Source: Saccoglossus kowalevskii
Lineage: Eukaryota; Hemichordata; Enteropneusta; Harrimaniidae
Direction: 5' to 3'
Length of the DNA stretch: 18,092 nt
Assembly (NCBI RefSeq): GCF_000003605.2
Contig: NW_003135840.1
Location: 44,055 to 62,146 of the forward strand
The notes below the pieces were generated by a model that saw nothing but the letters and a program-made list of their open reading frames with translations, made no database searches and was not told the origin of the DNA. Below, piece after piece: positions 1 to 9,228 of the stretch (position 1 is the stretch's first letter; each line of letters begins with the position of its first letter). The translations under genes and the position numbers were made by a program.

Positions 1-1240
1 ACATCATACTTAGAAGTGCTCATTGGATTGTTGAAAATCAATGTTTGTCAACACAAATGTCGCACATACGCAGCGCGAGCAATAATTTGAAAATTGGGGG
101 GGGGGATTCAAGTTGAGTAATCGTCTTAAGGTAGAAGCCTACTCATAATTTTTGAGAAAATTTGTCATAAATCGCATGACAATGTTTTTTTGTTTATTAT
201 GTAAAATCATGGAGCTATTGGCCCACGGCACCATGACATAGCATTATTTTGTGTGTTACAGTGATGTATTTTGAGAAACTGTTCCTATTATTTTGCAAAA
301 AATGCTATTTTTAGAACAATTCCATAGAACACAGTGTTAAAGAAAAATTGCGTTTTTTTACACTTTTTAAAACCCAGAATTTTGAAATAATTTAGGGCAA
401 CACAAAGTACCCCATCATTGACAATATATAATTTTTTCAGCCTATTTCACCAGGTTACAATTTGAGATATGGCATGATATCTCTGCCATAGGAACCCATG
501 GTAAAATCACTATAATACTGCCAAAATGGCCATTATCCACTAAAATAAAATCATTTTCGGGAAAATTAAGCTGGTGACCCCATTTTTGGCTTTCGTTCAG
601 TTGTTTCAAACGAGATTTAATACCACCTTGTACCTGGGATTTAATGAGGGTTGTTACTTGTTCGTGTCCATATTGATTATTTGTTGAGTTTCTAAGCTCG
701 CACTCGAAATTGATTTTAGCAGTATTGCTGTGAAATGAGCTTTATATTTATATTTATTAAATTATTAAAAACACAGAGAAAAGTTGTTTCTTCTTTATTA
801 ATAGAATAAGTTATTTATGCCCGTTTCCTTTTAAGCGTATATGTGAATTATTATCGTCACAAAGAATAATCTCACGTGTTAATATTGATGGACACTTTTT
901 TTAATTTCCAGGGAGTTAAAATTAAAGCATAACAGGATAAATTTTAAGTGACGAATAACCCTTAGGCTCAACCAGCAATACAAATGTGTAATATTAGGCA
1001 ATAACCTTTTTACTCAATTAATAAATCTGGGTGATAATTTATGCTAATAAGACGGAGCAGAATTTGGTATTATCCGAGTATACACCTACCGACGACGGGT
1101 AACGACACTATAATTTGAATCACGGTCATGAGGTATTCAATACAAATATATATTGACTTTCGCCAGGCATTGATTTCCACCACGTTCCCGTTACCTTTGT
1201 AAATGTTACAATGCCTTTCCATTTATCAGTTGTATTAATT
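1..1240. other. A+T-rich flank without a recognisable gene
   Basis: No open frame, splice pattern or RNA gene here can be supported. The stretch is A+T-rich with many short T and A runs. A small perfect inverted repeat, GAGATAT-ggcatg-ATATCTC, lies at 464-483. About 400-620 has the slightly more balanced, non-repetitive look of an old non-autonomous transposon, but I see no matching ends or target duplication. Similarity to the second copy of the duplication starts only near its right edge. Confidence 0.5.
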
Positions 1241-2058
1241 TATCGTAACGCAAGTTACACTGGAGTTCGGAAATACTCGGGTCGGAAATAAATGGATCTT
1301 TCTAAGTTTTTTTGGATAAACCTTGTCATCACAATTCTCTTTCTATACTACTTAGTAAAACATCTGTATTTTTGTTGCATCAATTCACGATATATTAAAC
1401 CCATAGCATTAGTTGGATTGTATTCTGATAGATGCTCGATTAACCATTGACAATATACTCACTTGTATTTTACAACTTGACCGACAAATTTCTAATATGA
1501 AAACGCCTCGACCTCAAACAATCTAGTTTTTGGTAGACGATTATGTAATATCATCACTGTGACCGAGGTTCCTTGCATATTCACACCACCAAGACGCATC
1601 GTCGCTTGAGAGCTCTTTTACACGGGCTGTAATGCGTGGGTAATTGGGAGATGGAGTGACGTAAAAGACAGTTCACGATGAATACAAATAAATACATAAT
1701 ATAAATTACGGGCGCATTACAAACATATAAACACGCAACACGAGATGACATTTACGAGAACAGGACACGGTATACCATTGTTGTCAAATCGCATGTAAAC
1801 GTGTGTTGATAGTAACAATAGACATTTTAGCATATATAAGTGAATTGCTCTGATAGTTGTTATTGAAACATTAGAAAACAGAAATTACATTCAGTCTGTT
1901 AATAACCCTTATTGTGAAGAGTCATTAAAAACTGTATGAAGCTATTAACTGTAGAATAATCTACTGATTCGCTTTGTGTCATTCAACAAACTCGTTTGAA
2001 TCTGAAAACGATTCTACTGGTCACACAACGGTGATATAATAGTTTGTACTAAACAAAA

Positions 2059-2066
2059 TTACGTCA
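2059..2066 (+). promoter_or_regulatory. CRE/ATF-like site upstream of gene A
   Basis: TTACGTCA lies about 107 bp upstream of the TATA box, inside a block shared with copy B (acgtcatttgtacgct). Copy B has the perfect palindrome TGACGTCA at the same place, so copy A differs at one base. bZIP factors of the CREB/ATF/AP-1 class bind such sites. Its use here is inferred from conservation and position. Confidence 0.4.
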
Positions 2067-2165
2067 TTTGTACGCTTCACTTGTGCTTTGTGATTTAATG
2101 GGTATAACAAAATTTATATTTTTGACATTGTGTCATTTGTTCTTCTCTGTCACGGAATGAAGGTG

Positions 2166-2173
2166 TATAAATA
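2166..2173 (+). promoter_or_regulatory. TATA box of gene A
   Basis: TATAAATA is followed after about 16 nt by TGTCAGCG (initiator-like TCAG, possible start near base 2190). The same layout recurs in copy B with TATAAGTA at 9150-9157. The conserved tract 'gtattactcgtca.acagactggt' follows in both copies and is taken as 5' UTR. Confidence 0.75.
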
Positions 2174-2189
2174 GCGAGCCCATTTTGTC

Positions 2190-2233
2190 AGCGTATTACT
2201 CGTCAAACAGACTGGTTATCGAAGTTGTGTAAG
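2190..2233 (+). other. Gene A exon 1, non-coding 5' UTR (start approximate)
   Basis: The exon runs from the inferred start site near 2190 to a strong donor, AAG|GTAAGTG, at 2233/2234. It holds no ATG. Intron 1 is then 2234-2460 (227 bp) and ends in a pyrimidine-rich TTCTCTAG acceptor just before the start codon. The homologous exon in copy B ends at CAG|GTAGGTG. The 5' end is predicted from the TATA spacing only. Confidence 0.6.
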
Positions 2234-2464
2234 GTAAGTGTTAGATCCTTCATTTCTGAATCATTATTACCAAATAGTTGGTTATAAATCATGCATATAA
2301 TCAATTTCACATGTAAAGAGCGATCTCCGCACGTGAATGTGAACATCGTGACATCATGGTAAAACTGGTTCGTATATTATTCCCTAACGAATCAGTAATG
2401 TGTTGTATAGAATATTGATGGTAATAATATTGTAAAAATATATTTATTACTGTTCTCTAGCATG

Positions 2465-4607
2465 ATGAAGTTCCTGTATTTGTTGGTATTATTTTGTGTT
2501 TTTGAAGAACGTGTTAACGGTGAGTAAATATATATATATACATAAAATCGGATGCGGATTAACCATCTGTAAATAGTAGCAAACTTATGTTCACGTGATG
2601 AATCAATTTGTAAAGAGCTCCGTAAATATATAAACATTGTGTTTGATGTGTTGTAAATGTTTGTTCTAAAGATTCACGTTTGATAACTAATGATGGAATA
2701 TAAAATGGTAGTAACCAAATATTACACCGATATCTAACTACATAGGCATATGAGATTTTACAATTCCAAGAACACGCATGACAATAACTGATAAGCAAAC
2801 AATCTCACAACACAAACTTTTGAATGTTAGAAATAGTCATGCTTAGCAAAAGCTTTAGTTTAATATGTTGAACGAAATAAAACGGATCCTAGTATGACAA
2901 GTAAGCTGTGAAGAGCATATCACATACATGAGATTCCTCACAGTAAGTTCCCTCATGTACCTGTTATTTGCATTGCGAGCAGCGCTGTCTCAAATAAAGC
3001 CTCATGTAATATATTCACACTTTTACATTGACGCCATTGCTATTTAAGTGTCATAGAGTGTGATTGATACTGTGATATAATTTAACTGCGTTTTGTGAGC
3101 ACTGCGTACTAGTACAGATGGTATTGGATTTTGCGTGATGCTAGTTTATTTCTGACATGAAAACCCTCGTGAGAACTCAGCTCCGGATAAGTAATTTGGC
3201 TCTATTCTTGTTGGTCGAGGTAATACATAACTAAATAAATGAGCTAATAATTGTGAGATCGCCTCGTATATACGATTTCCCCGTATATATTTCTCCACTT
3301 ATAAATATCTTGAAATTACCAGAGCGTCAGTATAATTCCGATAAAACGACTCAGCAAGCTAAATCACAATGTTACCCAATTAAATTGTGTGAACGTCAGA
3401 GGAGTTTTTGACACATATGAACGCTTTCCCAATCAATGAGGGGGCCACTAAAACACCATACATCATCTAAATATCTGAGTACGAAACGAATTGCTAAATT
3501 AGCCCAAATTTAGATCTTGTTTTGCGATTACTGTGTTTGAAGGTCTTTTCAACTATGATGCCATACAGAGACAAACTAAGTAGCGTTAAATTGTGAGTAC
3601 TAATTCTGAGAGAGCTCGAATAATATTCATAAACTGCAACTGAAAATTGTTTTTTTTTTTTTTTTTACAGGTGTTATTCAGTATAAAATGAATATAAACC
3701 TTGATTTAGACAGTGGTGACTGTGATGGAGCCTTGCAACTCATCAGTGGGATCACAGTACCCTCGCCTGCTGCATGCGGATGCGATTGGGTGTCTTGTAC
3801 TGTAGGACAGGGAACTTGTCCACCTTGCTGTGTTCTTTGTACGTATTATCGGACTTGTAAAAGTACCATTGATATTTGCCAATTTTCATCAAAATATCAG
3901 TATTTTTTGTTATATGTGCACTCGGTGCTTGATGTGGACTGCGGGTATGAACATGGATGTTGTCTCGTATGCCGAAAGTCGGGCAAAATAGGCAAGAAGC
4001 CAGATATTTTTGAAAGATTAGGGTCATTACACAAACATTCCGTGATGTTGCGTCGTGTTTACGAGTTATCGTATAGTTATCTAAAAGTGATTAAATCGGA
4101 GCAACATCTCAGATTTTCCGTGAAATAATCATACATGGCTCTATCTAATTCGCTGTGCTGTGAAAGAAGTAAAAAACACAACCCACATTCACATCGACAA
4201 ATAGCTATGTACACTTAAACAGACATGTGCGCTGTTGTGGGGAATTCCGGGGAACACTATAAATTGCAAGGGAAAACGTGACACACGCGTATTCAATTCA
4301 TAGGAACCACATGAAAACGATCATCTTATCTATGATAATTTTCAAAAAATATTATTATTACCTATTGTTATTTTTGAACTGACGAGGACCTAATGCAGCA
4401 TATGGTTCTCATGAAAACTCAAAACCTACTTATTACGTACGAACTTGATGGAAAACGTGAAGGTGTGACTGAGGATAGCCGAACCATGGCTGACATGGAA
4501 AGTTACTAATTATAATATATTCATTAGACAAACATGGAGTGATTTTCTTAAATGACAATACGATCTGATATCATGTTATATATTTTATTTCAGGTAACAA
4601 ATGTTAG
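2465..4607 (+). CDS. Gene A: secreted nine-cysteine small peptide (three coding exons)
   Basis: The coding exons are 2465-2519, 3671-3838 and 4594-4607. Introns 2520-3670 and 3839-4593 are both phase 1, with donors GTGAGT and GTACGT and acceptors TTTTACAG and TATTTCAG. The predicted precursor is 78 residues. It starts with signal peptide MKFLYLLVLFCVFEERVNG (cleavage likely after VNG); a second in-frame ATG at 2462 would add one Met. The mature part has 59 residues and about net charge -3. Its spacing is C-x17-C-x-C-x4-C-x6-C-x2-CC-x2-C-x2-C, with eight of nine cysteines in the last 25 residues. It ends in CNKC and then TAG. Copy B supports the same splicing, stop and 3' UTR. I do not recognise the family. 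A secreted defence, venom or mucus peptide, or a metal-binding peptide, are guesses. The acidic charge argues against a classical cationic antimicrobial peptide. If intron 3 is retained, the frame stays open to 4128. Confidence 0.8.
2528..2540. repeat. Short (AT)n microsatellite just after the exon 2 donor, gene A
   Basis: A run of six to seven AT units begins 8 bp into intron 2. Gene B carries a much longer AT run (29 nt) 18 bp into the same intron, so the tract was probably present before the duplication and has changed length since. Confidence 0.7.
3650..3666 (+). repeat. T17 run forming the polypyrimidine tract of the exon 3 acceptor, gene A
   Basis: Seventeen T residues run directly into ACAG|G at 3670/3671. 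Copy B uses a mixed pyrimidine/A tract (TTTTATTCACAG) instead. The homopolymer is prone to length change, which could alter acceptor strength between individuals. Confidence 0.8.
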
Positions 4608-4692
4608 GAAAAGACATTGAAGTGAATATATCAGCGGGTATTTGGTGACGTCAATGTACATAATCGATCATGAATAGTCGGAGTCCAGTAGC
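4602..4692 (+). promoter_or_regulatory. 91-nt block identical between copies: last Cys codon, stop and proximal 3' UTR, gene A
   Basis: From the last Cys codon (TGT TAG) to ...CCAGTAGC, all 91 bases equal 11418-11508 of copy B. The sequence on both sides differs: four of six bases differ just before it, and the bases just after it do not match. The block holds a perfect CRE palindrome TGACGTCA (4646-4653), TGTACA and ATCGAT. It may act as a 3' UTR control element or as a transcriptional site. Both ideas are inference from conservation. Confidence 0.7.
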
Positions 4693-4715
4693 AATTATAG
4701 TAAAATTATATATTG

Positions 4716-4721
4716 AATAAA
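4716..4721 (+). terminator. Poly(A) signal AATAAA, gene A
   Basis: AATAAA lies about 110 nt after the stop, inside 'aaattatatattgaataaatca', which is kept exactly in copy B. The transcript end is expected roughly 4735-4745. Confidence 0.75.
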
Positions 4722-4749
4722 TCAGACTAAATCAAAGTACGGTTCGTGG

Positions 4750-5690
4750 TCTTATATTTAATTATTTGTATTTCTAGTGAAGATAGAAGAGTGTTCGATT
4801 GAAAACCCGTGTTACTTTGGAAGTTAATCTAAATAATTACTGCCAAAAACCCAAACGTATTTTACCGGAAGGTTTATGTGAGTAACGTTTATTGATCAAG
4901 AAAATATGTGGTTTGAAAACATTACCAATACTGATAGTATTCGTCTCATGTATGTAATTTTTCAAGAAGAAAAGAACAGTAACTTTTAGCCATCGGTGTT
5001 CCCTGTGGTCGGAATAACTGCACTCTCAAACTGCCACACTGTAAATCGTGGGGACACTTTCATTGTTTTCGATAAAACACATTGTTTTAATTCAAAAATA
5101 GGCATGTCTTATTGCAAAACATCTGTATTTTCAACAGAAACAAAATTCCCACACACATCAACATTGTCAGCAGCCATACTGTGCAAGCTATAAAGTCATC
5201 GATTTTAGTATTTTTAATAATAAACAGCTTCATATATACATGTATATTGCACGTGTTCAGTAACAGGTGAAATTCAACATGCATGGTATTGTTATCAATA
5301 CTCGAGTTAATAAACTGGACGACGAAGCGCTGGACGGGCGTTGATTTACTGTAAACTAATCAATAAATGGAATTCACTTTATAGTTATTATTCTATTGCA
5401 CGAGCCTCAATGTTGAACATACACACATGTGTGGATATGCATAGAATCTAAATAAGCTCTCCCAAGTCTATAATAATACATAACTAACTTGCGCATGCTC
5501 ATTCAACGATTGGTTTATATTATTAGGAGCATGTATACCTCAATCCACTTCTCATTACGGAATTTGGCTGACAAATATTGTTACGTGCGCGAAGCAAGTA
5601 GGGCGTTCAGTGTTTATGTAATTCTGCGTTATAACTCCAAGTGAATAGGTATTTGTCACAAATTTTCCCTATGGAATCCACGCGCGCACA
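4750..5690. other. Intergenic sequence after gene A
   Basis: The first part (to about 5300) is still alignable to the flank of gene B. The rest is unique A+T-rich DNA. The two open frames of 65 codons have no codon pattern, homologue or splice context that I can support. No gene is called. Confidence 0.5.
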
Positions 5691-6360
5691 TCAACCTTTT
5701 AGTGACAAAGTTGAAGTTCACAGCATGTGTTAAACTATGTAAGAAAAACAGTTGACATACATGGCCCTTGTATGATTTGCAAGACCTTGTCACATTTTGA
5801 AGTTAAAGAGTAATGTCACAGGGAAAAAAGCCTTCAGACTTGCAAAATTGTTCCCCGTGCGACTCGCAACACCTTTCGGGTCAAAGGTTGAGGTCACATT
5901 ACAGATTTGTGTATGTTGTGTGTTTATTGGTATTGAGGAATAGCTAGGAACTTCAAACTTGGAAAACATGGTTGTAATGTAAGCCATATGGCAAGACAAA
6001 TTACACTGATAAATGGACACAGATCGAGGTCACAGTGTGTGTTTGTGTACTAGTACGGAGGCGGCGGCACAGAGTTTTGCATGAGGGGGCAAGATATGCT
6101 AACCATTCAGATGCGCAACCTTGCTAGGGGGTCCAGGGGCATGCTCCCCCTTATTATTTTGAGGGACAAATCTTGCTGACACAAAAGGTTTCATCATGTA
6201 TTTGGAGGGGTGACGCCCTCCCCAACTTTTTTTCGAGGAAGCGACCCCCCCCCCATGTGCCGCCGCCATGGTAATAGCTAGGAACTTCAATACAAATTTT
6301 TGTGATCCCATACTATTTTAAGGTCAAAGATGAGGGTAACCGTATATATGTGTAGCAGGC
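5690..6360. repeat. Degenerate AGGTCA/'cttcaaacttgg' repeat tract
   Basis: About three to four diverged units of roughly 110 bp each show a 'cttcaaacttg' or 'cttcaatac' start (about 5834, 5949, 6285) and then a GGTCA(A/C) block (gggtcaaaggttgaggtcaca at about 5877-5898, gaggtcacagtg at about 6025-6036, aaggtcaaagatgagg at about 6321-6336) followed by 'tttgtgta'-like words. A phrase 'aatagctaggaacttcaa' occurs twice, at 5939 and about 6273. The third unit is split from the second by the inverted-repeat element. From memory, similar degenerate units are scattered through mollusc genomes. I could not check this. Confidence 0.5.
6056..6270. mobile_element. Short non-autonomous element with GC-rich terminal inverted repeats (MITE-like)
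   Basis: The ends are a perfect 11-bp inverted repeat: GGCGGCGGCAC at 6060-6070 and GTGCCGCCGCC at 6257-6267. A few more bases outside match imperfectly, and a GTA triplet on each side could be the target duplication. The inside is far more GC-rich than the neighbourhood, with GGGGCATGCTCCCCC (about 6136-6150), a GGAGGG...CCCTCC hairpin (about 6205-6222) and a C run near 6245-6254. It interrupts the AGGTCA repeat tract, so it arrived later. There is no transposase frame, so it must have been moved in trans. The exact edges and superfamily are uncertain. Confidence 0.6.
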
Positions 6361-6580
6361 CTGAACTGTGGCCCACGAAACTCATTTCTGCTTGTTTGGT
6401 GAATTTAAATTACAGCCAAAATTATCTAATTTATGGAAACAAATGACGTAATTCTCTCAATTGCTTGCTATTCATTAAATGCCATTCAAACACATTATTT
6501 GCATAAAAATAAATGATAAAAAATTTAACATTACTGCATTTTGATAAATAATACTTTTCCGATTAAAGGGGGAACACAAA

Positions 6581-7386
6581 TGAATGGCACGGTGCCAGCC
6601 ACCTGTTTATAGTGGATGGTAAACAGATAGAGGGCGTACTTGGTAGTTCCTGTTGATGTACATGAAGTTTGTGAATGGAACAGAGCCAGCGACGTGTTTA
6701 TAGTGGATGGTAAACAGATAGAGGGCGTACTTGGTAGTGCCCGTTCATGTACATGAAGTTTATGAATGACACAGTGCCAGCCACCTGTTTATAGTGGATG
6801 GTAAACAGATAGAGGGCATACTTGGTAGTGCCCGTTCATGTACATGAAGTTTGTGAATGAAACAGTGCCAGCCACGTGTTTATAGTGGATGGTAAACAGA
6901 TAAAGGGCGTACTTGGTAGTGCCCGTTGATGTACATGAAGTTTGGGAATGACAAAGTGCCAGCCACGTGTTTATAGTGGATGGTAAACAGATAGAGGGCA
7001 TACTTGGTAGTGCCCGTTGATGTACATGAAGTTTGGGAATGACAAAGTGCCAGCCACGTGTTTATAGTGGATGGTAAACAGATAGAGGGCGTATTTGGTA
7101 GTGCATGTTGATGTACATGAAGTTTGTGAATGACAAAGTGCCAGCGAGCTGTTTATAGTGGAAGGTAACAAAATAGAGGGCCTCCTTGGTAGTGCATGTT
7201 GATGTACATGAAGTTCGTGAATGGCCGGTGCCAGCCACCTGTTCATAGTGGGCGGTAAACAGATAGAGGGCGTACTTGGTAGTGCCTGTTGATGTACATG
7301 AAGTTTGGGAATAACACAGTGCCAGCCACGTGTTTATAGTGGATGGTAAAAAGATAGAGGGCGTAGTGCCCGTTGATGTACATGAA
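6581..7386. repeat. 91-bp minisatellite, about nine units
   Basis: The word CATGAA(G) recurs at 6661, 6752, 6843, 6934, 7025, 7116, 7207, 7297 and 7381, giving spacings of 91 six times, then 90 and 84. A unit reads roughly: gtgaatgacacagtgccagc, then cacgtgtttatagtggatgg, then taaacagatagagggcgtac, then ttggtagtgcccgttgatgt, then acatgaagttt. Units are mostly over 85-90% alike. The last is shortened by a 7-bp loss near 7366. Seven of nine units have an E-box: CACGTG at 6873, 6964, 7055 and 7327, and CACCTG at 6600, 6782 and 7236. Two units contain the 14-bp palindrome TTCATGTACATGAA. Confidence 0.95.
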
Positions 7387-8150
7387 CCTGAATATAAAAC
7401 ATTACGAAACTGATTACCCAAGCAGTTGGTTATATATACTATTTCGTATGTGAAAAACTATAACATATAATAAGCATTAACATATCATATTCAACCTATT
7501 TCCATGATAAAAAAAAAACTAGGGCCACATTGACACCGATATGATGGCGGTCTGAGACATCAAACATAATTAAAAGAACATTTTTCATTTCCACCAACTT
7601 TTAACAACTGACATGTTTATTTTAAAATGTACTTTTCCTTTTTGTGTGATCTGGCGAAAACCTTACTCTGAATTGTGCAAGCATAAATGCCTGGGTTCTG
7701 TGCACTTAAATATTATCCGACAGAATTCTGAATAAAATTAAAAATAAGCACCATTATTAAAGTAAGCCGTGCAAACAAGGCTTTGAGTGATTATAGCAAT
7801 GTTTATGTTTCATTTAGTGACTAGGCGCTATGACCTGGTTTTTGTCAAATGTAGACTAGCTTTAGTGCTTCAATATTTACACTATCATAGATAAGAAGGG
7901 TGAGCCTGTCACTTCCACTGGGTCTACCCATATCTCTGCATCTGACCGCTTAACTAGTTAAAATGGTACTATTATCTGATATCACTTGTCCGTAGTGCAG
8001 GTTGATGCGAGTAACTTCGTGGGATCTATAAATCTAGATATTAGATTTTTGAATGTTTGAATAATGACAATCACAGTTTCTTTGCGAGACAGTGTAAGCT
8101 GTGGATGTAATGTTACGTACAGCTACCACTGCGTGTATTTTACATCGGTT
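7387..8150. other. Spacer between the minisatellite and copy B
   Basis: This is unique A+T-rich DNA. I see no gene, RNA or clear repeat in it. Confidence 0.5.
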
Positions 8151-9040
8151 TTCGTGTACACTAGAGTTCAGAATTCGACCTTCTGATGGATAGTATGAAT
8201 TTCTACTGTAGTCACATATTTAGTATAATTAGTACTTCTTCCTATTCCGCATTGTAAAACATTTGTATTCGTGTTGCACCAACTCACGATGCGTCAGGCT
8301 CATATTATTAGTTTAATTGTTTTCGGATAGATGCTTGATTAACCAATGAAAATAAACTTACCTCTATCATATAATAATGTATGACGACAGCCCTCTGAAA
8401 CGAAAACGTCGCACCCTCTTACATTCAGACTCCCGAAAATTTATAAATCTCCTTTGATGGGCGATCACACAATGTCGATGTTGTGAACGCCGTTCTTTAC
8501 ATTCATTTAAGCGAAGACGCACCGTCGCTTGAGAGCTCAACAAAGAAGAGTGGAACATTGCATTATCCAAACTAACTCACGTGGTGCATACCACCATACA
8601 TGGCTTGTGAAACGTGGTTAATCGAGTACTGATTGAACGTTAAAGACCGTTCACAGTGAATAAAAACGCATACCTAATATATATTATTTCGAACTTATTA
8701 ACACGCAACGCGAGATGACATTTAAAAGAACAGGACACGAAATTACGTTGTTTTCAAATCACAAGTAAAATAATAATAAAAATATACCAGTGACAATAAC
8801 TCTTGGGTATACGTAGGTGATTTGCTCTAGTAGTGTTCCTGTAAAACATGCCGAACACTGTGCTTTTCTAGTTGGTACCATGTAGCATAACTGAAACTAC
8901 CAACTCTTGGATAATCCACTGATTCTAATTCAACAAAGGCGTTTGAATCTGAACCTTGATCTATTGGCCACATTACAGTGAATTAATAATAGTTTGTACT
9001 AAATACCCAAGAGCGTGCGTTCAGCCGCACTCAAAAAAAC

Positions 9041-9048
9041 TGACGTCA
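9041..9048 (+). promoter_or_regulatory. CRE palindrome TGACGTCA upstream of gene B
   Basis: A perfect TGACGTCA sits about 100 bp upstream of the TATA box, followed by the shared tract 'tttgtacgct'. Copy A has TTACGTCA at the same point. About 28 bp just upstream in B (cccaagagcgtgcgttcagc and on) are absent from A. bZIP binding is inferred. Confidence 0.45.
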
Positions 9049-9149
9049 TTTGTACGCTACACTTATTTTGTGATTTATGGATATAACAATAAATATAGTT
9101 TTGTGACAATCATGTCTCATATGTGCTTTCCTGTCACGCAATGACAGTG

Positions 9150-9157
9150 TATAAGTA
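9150..9157 (+). promoter_or_regulatory. TATA box of gene B
   Basis: TATAAGTA is followed by GTCAGGGTATTACTCGTCA, collinear with the TATA box and 5' UTR of gene A. The start site is likely near 9174. It departs from the TATAAATA of copy A by one base. Confidence 0.7.
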
Positions 9158-9173
9158 GTGAACCCTTTTTGTC

Positions 9174-9228
9174 AGGGTATTACTCGTCATACAGACTGGT
9201 CTTCTGAAGTTGTTGATAACCTGTACAG
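9174..9228 (+). other. Gene B exon 1, non-coding 5' UTR (start approximate)
   Basis: The first exon is inferred by alignment with gene A, ending at CTGTACAG|GTAGGTG. It is about 10 nt longer than in A because of added bases near its 3' end (gataacctgtacag). It has no ATG. Intron 1 (9229-9884) ends in TCTAATTTAG just before the start codon. It is 429 bp longer than in gene A, with no recognisable inserted element. Confidence 0.55.

Larger units (their letters stand above)
1240..5310 (+). repeat. Segmental duplication, copy A
   Basis: This segment aligns with about 8150-11950 in the same orientation, interrupted by many indels. Upstream anchors are 1591-1615 (24 of 25 bases equal to 8514-8538) and 1731-1770 (about 36 of 40 equal to 8701-8740). 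The TATA box, all four exons and parts of every intron are shared. Similarity continues past the poly(A) signal: a 'gccatcgg...gaataactgcactct' stretch near 4990-5030 matches one near 11817-11842. It fades near 5300. Edges are approximate because they were judged by eye. Confidence 0.85.

Noticed and set aside
3688-4128. A 146-codon open frame read as a complete intronless gene
   Set aside because: Its ATG is internal to the mature-peptide exon, and it runs through a donor that is conserved in the second copy. Both copies share a downstream exon that restores Cys codons and a stop. It is kept only as a possible retained-intron form.
4608-4692. A SECIS element in the conserved 3' UTR
   Set aside because: I could not place the UGA/GA quartet and apical AA at proper spacing, and the coding exons have no in-frame TGA.
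6581-7386. A CRISPR array
   Set aside because: Units are contiguous near-identical 91-bp repeats with no unique spacers, in an intron-bearing genome.
6789-7421. Several open frames of 70-119 codons on the minus strand across the minisatellite
   Set aside because: They come from the 91-bp period, which is one more than a multiple of three, so the same DNA is read in changing frames. They have no independent coding evidence.
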